In this document: in pieces, positions 12,428 to 17,446 of the stretch
Layout: each line of letters begins with the position of its first letter
Position numbering within the stretch: the first letter of the stretch is position 1
Assembly: GCA_042088665.1 (NCBI GenBank)
Contig: JBELMB010000111.1
Location: forward strand, 1 to 17,446
Reading direction: 5' to 3'
Length of the DNA stretch: 17,446 nt
Source of the DNA: JBELMB01 sp042088665
GTDB taxonomy: Bacteria; Pseudomonadota; Alphaproteobacteria; Rhodobacterales; Rhodobacteraceae
Notes under the pieces: generated by a model
Told to the model about the DNA's origin: nothing
The model's database searches: none
The model's input: only the letters and a program-made list of their open reading frames with translations
Translations under genes and position numbers: made by a program

Positions 12428-13972
12428 ATGGCAGAAGTGGCGACACGCAAACGGACCCGGGGTGGTGGCGGCGCGGCACGACGTGCAGAGCGGACCGCGA
12501 TCTCGGTGGAAACGGCGAAATACATCGAACGCAACATCCCCAACTTCGAAGTGCTGAACGAAGAGGCGCTCGAGATCATCGAGGCCAACGCCGAGACGGT
12601 CCTCGAAGAGATCGGCGTGAACTTCGTCAACAACCCGGGCGCACTCGCGCGTTGGCGCGATGCCGGCGCCGATGTGCAGGGCGAGCGCGTGCGCCTGCCC
12701 AAGGGCTTGGCCCGCAGCCTTATCAAGACCGCGCCCGGCACCTTTACCCAGCATGCGCGGAACCCGGCGCGCAACGTGGAAATCGGCGGGCGCAACCTTG
12801 TGCTGGCACCGGTCTATGGCCCGCCCTTCGTGCGCGACCTCGAGGGCGGGCGCCGCTACGCCACGATGGAAGACTTCCGGACCTTCGTGAAGCTGGGCTA
12901 CATGTCCAAATGGCTGCACCATTCCGGCGGCACCGTCTGTGAGCCGACCGATGTGCCGGTGAACAAGCGGCATCTCGACATGCTGCTGGCTCACATGACC
13001 CTGACAGACAAACCATTCATGGGATCTGTCACCGAACCGAGTCGCGCACGTGATTCTGTGGAAATGTGCGAGGTTTTGTTCGGGAAACAGTTTGTTTCCG
13101 AAAACACCGTTATGACCTCGCTGATCAATATCAACTCTCCGTTGACCTTTGACGATGTGATGATGGGCGCGCTGGAGATCTACGCCGAGGCGGGGCAGGC
13201 GAGCATCATTTCGCCCTTCATCGTGGGCGGTGCGATGGCGCCCGTCTCGGTTGCCGGGACACTGACCCAGGTGCTGGCCGAAGTGCTGGCGGGCGTGGCT
13301 TACAGCCAGTTGATCCGGCCCGGCGCGCCGGTCATTTTCGGAGCCTTCGTGACCTCTATCGACATGAACTCAGGCGCGCCCACCTTCGGCACGCCGGAGG
13401 CCGCGCATATCACCTATGGCGCGGGACAGCTGGCCCGTCGGCTGGGGCTGCCGTACCGGTCTTCGGGGTCGTTCTGCGGATCCAAGCTGCCCGATGCGCA
13501 GGCCGCCTATGAGACTGCGAATTCGCTCAACGTGGGCCTTCAGGCAGGCGTGAACTTCATGTTGCACGCCTGCGGCTGGCTGGAGGGCGGTCTGGTGTCG
13601 TCTTTCGAAAAGTTCGTCATGGATGCAGACCAGTTGGGGGCGTTGCATCACCTCGCCCGTGGCGTCAATGTCGACGAAGAGGCGCAGGCCATGGATGCCA
13701 TCCGCGAGGTTGGTCCCGGTGGGCACTACCTGGGCTGCGCACACACGCAGAAGCATTTCAAGGATGCCTTCTGGCGCTCAGAAGTCCTTGATTATAAACC
13801 ATTTGAGACCTGGTCAGAGGAAGGCGGTCGGGACACCGTCACCTTGGCGCGGGCGCGGATGGAGCGGCTTCTGGACACCTATCAGAAGCCCGCAATCGAC
13901 CCGGCGGTCGAAGAGGCGCTGGTGTCTTACGTCGCGCAAAAGAAGGCCTCGATGCCAGACAGCTTTACCTAA
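12428..13972 (+). CDS. MttB (trimethylamine methyltransferase) superfamily protein, non-pyrrolysine
   Basis: The 514-residue protein is full length for the COG5598/MttB family, TIM-barrel methyltransferases that move a methyl group from a quaternary or tertiary amine to a corrinoid protein. Recognisable blocks are VLEEIGVNFVNNPGAL, HHSGGTVCEPTDVPVN (about residue 165), the TSLININSPLTFDD region (about 230), NFMLHACGWLEGGL (about 375) and HYLGCAHTQKHF (about 430). The frame has no internal TAG, so it lacks the pyrrolysine of archaeal MttB. Characterised non-Pyl relatives demethylate glycine betaine, which is the best guess for substrate class, but the sequence does not prove it. The start at ATG 12428 is preferred over the upstream ATG 12398 because GAGGG sits 7 bp before it. 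The N-terminus is basic and Gly-rich (RKRTRGGGGAARR). The natural partner in this window is the corrinoid protein at 5245-5949. Confidence 0.92.
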   Translation: MAEVATRKRTRGGGGAARRAERTAISVETAKYIERNIPNFEVLNEEALEIIEANAETVLEEIGVNFVNNPGALARWRDAGADVQGERVRLPKGLARSLIKTAPGTFTQHARNPARNVEIGGRNLVLAPVYGPPFVRDLEGGRRYATMEDFRTFVKLGYMSKWLHHSGGTVCEPTDVPVNKRHLDMLLAHMTLTDKPFMGSVTEPSRARDSVEMCEVLFGKQFVSENTVMTSLININSPLTFDDVMMGALEIYAEAGQASIISPFIVGGAMAPVSVAGTLTQVLAEVLAGVAYSQLIRPGAPVIFGAFVTSIDMNSGAPTFGTPEAAHITYGAGQLARRLGLPYRSSGSFCGSKLPDAQAAYETANSLNVGLQAGVNFMLHACGWLEGGLVSSFEKFVMDADQLGALHHLARGVNVDEEAQAMDAIREVGPGGHYLGCAHTQKHFKDAFWRSEVLDYKPFETWSEEGGRDTVTLARARMERLLDTYQKPAIDPAVEEALVSYVAQKKASMPDSFT

Positions 13973-13991
13973 CGTAAGCCCCTTGCGGCCG

Positions 13992-14007
13992 CGGCGCTGA
14001 CGCGCCG
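13992..14007 (+). terminator. GC-rich hairpin after the MttB-family gene
   Basis: CGGCGC (13992-13997) pairs with GCGCCG (14002-14007) around TGAC, 19 bp after the stop codon and between convergent genes. There is no T-run, so it would be an imperfect terminator or a 3'-end stabilising hairpin. Confidence 0.35.
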
Positions 14008-14052
14008 TGTTGCCGTCTCATGGTTTGTCACCGGGGCATTGCGCCCGCGGTG

Positions 14053-14340
14053 TCAGATCTGGGTCGCGCGCATCAACCGGGCCTCGCCCATCATCGCGGT
14101 GAGCACATCCACATGCCGACTGACAGAATAGGCGGCGTCCTCGCGGCGGCGCTGACTGTCGAGTTCCGCTTCGATTTCCATGAGTTGCATCAAGGCAGCC
14201 CCGGAGCGCGGCGGGTTGCCGAACCCGAGGACGCGGTTGAGATGGGGCGCGCGGCGATAGTCCTGCACGCCGATGCGCGCGGCGCGGATCAGCAGGCGCG
14301 GGCGGCGCAGATCGTTCAGAATGCCAAGTACGTCTTTCAT
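14053..14340 (-). CDS. DUF6477 family protein
   Basis: The 95-residue protein starts MKDVLGILNDLRRPRLLIRAARIG and matches the short DUF6477 family that I know from Rhodobacterales. The start at 14340 is well supported by AAGGAGG about 6 bp upstream; the frame's earlier start at 14394 is not needed. The sequence is basic and helical (EIEAELDSQRRREDAAYSVSRHVDVLTAMMGEARLM), with no signal or membrane segment, so it is probably cytoplasmic. The function is unknown. It is divergent from the DUF6456 regulator-like gene, with a spacer of about 240 bp that is A/T-rich for this genome. Confidence 0.85.
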   Translation of the reverse strand: MKDVLGILNDLRRPRLLIRAARIGVQDYRRAPHLNRVLGFGNPPRSGAALMQLMEIEAELDSQRRREDAAYSVSRHVDVLTAMMGEARLMRATQI

Positions 14341-14581
14341 GTCGAGCCTCCTTCTGACAGGGCCGGTGTCAATCCGGTGCAATGAGAAGAACACACTCTA
14401 TGCGGGTGTTGCGTGACCGGCGAACGCTGCGTCCGAGGGATTTAGGTTTGATTATAGATTGTTAGGAAAGGTGGTATTTGAAGTGTTCTGTTAACCTTGC
14501 AGTAACCAACACACGTCAAGGTTGCAGATAGGCCATTGGGGATAACTCTGTGCAAAACCCACCCTGGAATGGACAGTGCAA
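14341..14581. promoter_or_regulatory. A/T-rich divergent promoter region of the DUF6477/DUF6456 pair
   Basis: The stretch around 14440-14545 is visibly more A/T-rich than its surroundings. TTAA-CCTTGCA-GTAAC (14491-14506) is one base from the CtrA-type box TTAA-N7-TTAAC. AACCTTG (14493-14499) and CAAGGTT (14517-14523) form an inverted repeat. TGGGGATAA (14537-14545) is one base from a DnaA-box core in reverse orientation. Each match alone is weak. I cannot place confident -35/-10 elements. Confidence 0.35.
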
Positions 14582-15700
14582 ATGATGAGTGCGGCGTCAG
14601 ACAAACTTGTCGGACGCGTGCCGGAATGGGTGCCGGAAGCGGTGCTCGTTTATCTAGCGCATGTCGAACAGGGACAGTCGATCCGCTCTCTGGCGCGGGC
14701 GGCGGGGTGTCATGCCTCGACCGTTTTGCGGCAGGTGCGGCGGATTGAAACGCGCAGGGAAGATCCTCTAGTCGATGCAGCTTTGTGCAACCTGGGGGCA
14801 GCTGGTGCGGGGGCGCCGGCAGAATGGACCAGAAAGGACAAGGATCCGATGACTGCTGCCGTGAATACGCCGGCTCCGCCGGACGAGACCACCCTGGCGC
14901 GCGAGGCGCGCAGGGTTCTACGTCGCCTCTGTGAAAGCGGGGCGGTTCTGGCTGTCGCCGCCGAAATGGACAAGGCGGTGGTGGTGCGCGACACCGGCGA
15001 TGGGGGCTCGGCCCGCACTGCCGTGGTCGACGTTGCCATCGCTCAGGCCATGGCGCTGAAGGACTGGATTGCCTGTGACCAACCGGCGCGCATCTCGCGT
15101 TACCGGATCACGGCGGGGGGGCGCACTGCGCTCAACCGTCTGGTCGCCGAGCAAGAGAATCGCGTGCGGGGCTTTGCCGAAGCGCAGGCGGGCTTTGACA
15201 GCGGACGGGAGGCGGAGATCGCTCTCGACGAGGTCGAGCGTGACCCGCGCGTGCGCAAAGGGCGCTACATGCTGGCGGAAAGCCCGCTGACCGCGCTTGG
15301 GCGCAGGCGCGACAAGGACGGCGAGCCCTTCCTGACGGATGTGCTGGTGGCCGCGGGTGAGCGTCTGCGCGAAGATTTCGAACTGGCCCAGATGGGACCG
15401 CGCACGACGCAGAACTGGGACCAGTTCCTGACCGCCGGGGTTTCGACCTCTCACACCGACGGTGGCGGGGGGGGATCCGAGGCCGCGGCGGAACGCCTGA
15501 AGGCGGCTTTGCGCGATCTTGGACCGGGCCTCGGGGACGTGGCGCTGCGGTGCTGCTGTTATCTCGAGGGGCTGGAGACCGCGGAAAAGCGGCTTGGCTG
15601 GTCGGCGCGTTCGGGCAAGATCGTCTTGCGGATCGCCTTGCAGCGGCTGCGTCGCCACTACGAAGAACGCGGCCGGTCGGGGGGTGACCTGCTGGGCTGA
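14582..15700 (+). CDS. Helix-turn-helix DUF6456 domain-containing protein
   Basis: The protein is about 372 residues. An N-terminal helix-turn-helix (about residues 33-55, GQSIRSLARAAGCHASTVLRQ) resembles those of small regulators. A linker follows, then a winged-helix-like stretch near 155-185 (ARISRYRITAGGRTALNRL). The C-terminal DUF6456 domain (about 230-365) has SPLTALGRRRDKDG, WDQFL and a helix-rich end with AEKRLGWSARSGKIVLRIALQRL. It is probably a DNA-binding regulator in the cytoplasm, with unknown targets. Start choice is uncertain among GTG 14576, ATG 14582 and ATG 14585; the purine stretch GGACAG at 14571-14576 is a mediocre ribosome-binding site. It is divergent from DUF6477. A Gly-rich stretch (GGGGGS, near residue 297) looks like a linker. 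Confidence 0.85.
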   Translation: MMSAASDKLVGRVPEWVPEAVLVYLAHVEQGQSIRSLARAAGCHASTVLRQVRRIETRREDPLVDAALCNLGAAGAGAPAEWTRKDKDPMTAAVNTPAPPDETTLAREARRVLRRLCESGAVLAVAAEMDKAVVVRDTGDGGSARTAVVDVAIAQAMALKDWIACDQPARISRYRITAGGRTALNRLVAEQENRVRGFAEAQAGFDSGREAEIALDEVERDPRVRKGRYMLAESPLTALGRRRDKDGEPFLTDVLVAAGERLREDFELAQMGPRTTQNWDQFLTAGVSTSHTDGGGGGSEAAAERLKAALRDLGPGLGDVALRCCCYLEGLETAEKRLGWSARSGKIVLRIALQRLRRHYEERGRSGGDLLG

Positions 15701-15719
15701 GCCTCGCGGGGAGGAGCCC
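15694..15719 (+). terminator. Hairpin at the end of the DUF6456 gene
   Basis: GGGCT (15694-15698) pairs with AGCCC (15715-15719) and CCTC (15702-15705) with GAGG (15711-15714), with a small bulge. The structure includes the stop codon. No T-run follows, so a terminator role is tentative. Confidence 0.35.
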
Positions 15720-16287
15720 GGTCGTTGTCCGCTGACGGTATTTGGTGTCCGTCCGCCGGGACCTGCCATTGGCCATGCTGTTGTCAGGGCCCGTTGGTCT
15801 GTTTGGGTCCGACGCCTTGGTGGCCAAAGCGGCCCACGGTCGCGTGCCGCCGCCCCCTCCGCGCCTTGCCGGTCTTATGTGGTTGGGTAGCGCAAAGGTG
15901 TCGCTATGGCGGTCGGTTTGCCATGTCTTGCCGCGCCCTGCTCGGCATGCCTGAGCCACCATCTACCCCAAGCCATACTTGGGGAAGGAGTCGCCTGCAA
16001 AATGGTCTGCAACAGGTCCATGTGCGCCTTTGGCATGCAGACGGGGCGTTGAAAACGCCCTTGAGCCTTGCAACCCCTGCAACCCGTCGCCGCAGCCGTT
16101 GCAGAACATCACCCCGAAAATTGCATGAGCGTCTTGCGTCAAGCCACTGATAAACGGGATGAAAGTGCAGGGGGGACTGGTTACGACTGGGGATCTTGCG
16201 CGGCGCACCGCGACAAGCTTGTACTGGAAACACCCCCTGCTCCTCCGTATTAACCATGTAACCGAATACGATAGAGGGGAAAAAACC
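15701..16287. other. 587-bp spacer between the DUF6456 gene and lipA, with hairpins
   Basis: I find no convincing protein gene, tRNA or known RNA. Two clean hairpins stand out: CCCCAAG (15966-15972) with CTTGGGG (15978-15984) around CCATA, and GGGCGTT (16044-16050) with AACGCCC (16054-16060) around GAA. Neither is followed by a T-run on either strand. Open frames on both strands are low-complexity Arg/Pro-rich shadows. The 3' part holds the lipA leader. Confidence 0.45.
16234..16279 (+). promoter_or_regulatory. lipA leader that can pair with its own ribosome-binding site
   Basis: CCCCT (16234-16238) is complementary to AGGGG (16275-16279), the lipA Shine-Dalgarno. Between them CGTATT (16246-16251) pairs with AATACG (16265-16270) around a 13-base loop. 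Together they form a plausible translation-masking fold. No known riboswitch is recognised. Confidence 0.3.
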
Positions 16288-17238
16288 GTGCGTGACCTCA
16301 AGCTGCCCGCAGACCGGCATCCCGAAAAGGCGCACCGCCCCGACAAGGCTCAGCCGAAAAAGCCCGACTGGATCCGCGTCAAGGCGCCTGGCGGAAAAGG
16401 CTACAACGACACCAAGCGCATCATGCGAGAGCACAAGCTGGTCACGGTGTGCGAAGAGGCCGGCTGCCCCAATGCCGGAGAATGCTGGAACCAGGGGCAC
16501 GCGACCATGATGATCATGGGCGAGATCTGCACCCGGGGCTGTACGTTTTGCAACGTGGCCACGGGGCGCCCTGACGCGCTGGATGTGTTCGAACCGGGCC
16601 GGGTGGCGGATGGCGTCCAGAAACTGGGGCTGAACCACGTGGTGATCACTTCGGTCGATCGGGATGATCTGAAGGATGGCGGGGCAGAGCATTTTGCCCA
16701 GACGATCCGTGCTGTGCGGCACCGCTCTCCCGGCACCACGATCGAGATCCTGACACCGGATTTCCTGAAATGCGGTCCCGACGCGCTGGAAATGGTGGTT
16801 GCGGCGAAACCGGATGTGTTCAACCACAATCTTGAGACCGTGCCGGGCCTCTACCCCGAAGTGCGACCCGGGGCGCGGTACTTTCATTCCCTGCGCTTGC
16901 TGCAGCGGGTGAAGGAACTGGATCCTGCGATCTTCACGAAGTCGGGGATCATGGTGGGCCTTGGCGAAGATCGCCAGTCCGTGGGGCAGGTGATGGATGA
17001 CATGCGCGCGGCGGATGTGGATTTCCTGACCGTGGGCCAATACCTGCAACCGACTCCAAAACACCATCACGTGGATCGCTTTGTCACGCCGGAAGAGTTC
17101 GCGAGCTACGAGAAAGCGGCCTATGGCAAGGGATTTCTGATGGTATCAGCCACGCCCTTGACCCGTTCGTCCTATCACGCCGGGGATGATTTCGCGCAAT
17201 TGCGGGCGGCACGGGCTGCCAAGCTGGGCCGCGGCTGA
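16288..17238 (+). CDS. lipA: Lipoyl synthase
   Basis: LipA inserts two sulfurs into protein-bound octanoyl groups to make the lipoyl cofactor of 2-oxoacid dehydrogenases and the glycine cleavage system. The 316-residue protein has both iron-sulfur clusters: Cys55, Cys60 and Cys66 (CEEAGCPNAGEC) for the auxiliary sacrificial cluster, and Cys81, Cys85 and Cys88 (CTRGCTFC) for the radical SAM cluster. The C-terminal RSSYH (293-297) supplies the conserved serine ligand of the auxiliary cluster. The GTG at 16288 is chosen as start because GAGGGG lies about 8-10 bp upstream and the protein then has the usual family N-terminus (RDLKLPADRHPEKAH). The frame is open back to ATG 16159, but those 43 extra residues are not family-like. 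It appears to be a single-gene unit in this window. Confidence 0.97.
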   Translation: MRDLKLPADRHPEKAHRPDKAQPKKPDWIRVKAPGGKGYNDTKRIMREHKLVTVCEEAGCPNAGECWNQGHATMMIMGEICTRGCTFCNVATGRPDALDVFEPGRVADGVQKLGLNHVVITSVDRDDLKDGGAEHFAQTIRAVRHRSPGTTIEILTPDFLKCGPDALEMVVAAKPDVFNHNLETVPGLYPEVRPGARYFHSLRLLQRVKELDPAIFTKSGIMVGLGEDRQSVGQVMDDMRAADVDFLTVGQYLQPTPKHHHVDRFVTPEEFASYEKAAYGKGFLMVSATPLTRSSYHAGDDFAQLRAARAAKLGRG

Positions 17239-17395
17239 TCCCTGGCTGCCGGTTCCGGTGGCGCTGCGGTGTGGTGCTGCGGCTTGCACCGTTGGGCTTT
17301 GGAATGATGCCGTCCGGCTTTTTTGCGGGATCACTTCGGGTCTGCTCCGGACCCTGACCAACCGATTTGACGGGCCTTGCCGATCTGACCAGATC

Positions 17396-17446
17396 CAGTT
17401 GCGCGCTACCGCGCACAGATCTCAGTTGCGCGCTACCGCGCACAGA
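17396..17446. repeat. 27-bp tandem palindromic repeat running off the right edge
   Basis: The 24-bp sequence starting CAGTTGCGCGCTACCG occurs at 17396-17419 and again, identical, at 17423-17446, a period of 27 bp. Each copy contains TGCGCG and CGCGCA around CTAC, a compact hairpin (17400-17415 in the first). More copies may follow beyond the window. The remaining spacer after lipA (17239-17395) has a T6 run at 17319-17324 but only a 3-bp stem before it. Confidence 0.8.

Noticed and set aside
12428..13972. Pyrrolysine read-through in the MttB-family gene
   Set aside because: The frame contains no internal TAG and runs uninterrupted to TAA at full family length, so no amber suppression is needed.
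14536..14545. DnaA-box-like TTGGGGATAA
   Set aside because: A single site with one mismatch, no clustering of further boxes and no origin-linked genes nearby. Not enough for an origin or a DnaA target.
16159..16287. 43-residue N-terminal extension of lipA from ATG 16159
   Set aside because: The residues do not resemble LipA N-termini, while GTG 16288 has a good ribosome-binding site and yields the usual length.
17304..17324. T6 run after lipA as an intrinsic terminator
   Set aside because: Only a 3-bp stem (GCC/GGC) precedes it, too weak to call.

Overview
The window is GC-rich (roughly 60-65% by eye) and densely coded. It looks like the chromosome of an alphaproteobacterium of the Rhodobacterales (Roseobacter) type. 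The signs are trpG overlapping trpD, a DUF6477/DUF6456 divergent pair of a kind I know only from Rhodobacterales, a non-pyrrolysine MttB-family methyltransferase near a free-standing corrinoid protein and a homocysteine methyltransferase, and a GTTC-N7-GTTC LexA box. I see no tRNA, rRNA, CRISPR array, insertion sequence, prophage gene or integration site.

Layout. 1-1547 (minus): trpD, cut by the left edge, and trpG. 1726-3213 (plus): an envelope-anchored divergent polysaccharide deacetylase. 3244-4417 (minus): an overlapping run of a small two-helix membrane protein, a YbjQ-family protein and a DUF1638 protein; just upstream at 4701-4874 is a 57-residue membrane protein easily missed by length cut-offs. 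5245-5949 (minus): a corrinoid (B12-binding) protein with a clear intrinsic terminator. 6124-7209 (plus): a PA0069-type radical SAM protein whose promoter spacer holds a perfect alphaproteobacterial SOS box. 7610-11118 (minus): guaA, a YdcF-family protein and bmt. 11171-11844 (plus): two overlapping Lin0512-family genes, then a repeat-rich intergenic stretch. 12428-13972 (plus): the MttB-family methyltransferase. 14053-15700: DUF6477 (minus) and DUF6456 (plus), divergent. 16288-17238 (plus): lipA. The window ends in a two-copy 27-bp palindromic repeat running off the edge.

How the genes work together. The common theme of the middle 10 kb is corrinoid-dependent one-carbon transfer: a corrinoid carrier, a MetH-N-domain-like homocysteine methyltransferase and an MttB-family methylamine/betaine methyltransferase, interleaved with DUF1638, YbjQ and Lin0512 genes. 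The simplest reading is a dispersed methyl-transfer module. Either it is a methionine synthase split into separate proteins, or it takes methyl groups from a quaternary amine such as glycine betaine to a corrinoid protein and on to homocysteine. The pterin-binding methyltransferase and the corrinoid reductive activator such a system needs are not in this window. trpGD, guaA and lipA are housekeeping genes around it.

The sequence-level signals I consider most worth following are the SOS box inside an apparently leaderless promoter, the structured leader between ydcF and bmt, an orphan terminator at 4914-4944 that hints at a small transcript, and the clustered tandem repeats upstream of the MttB gene.
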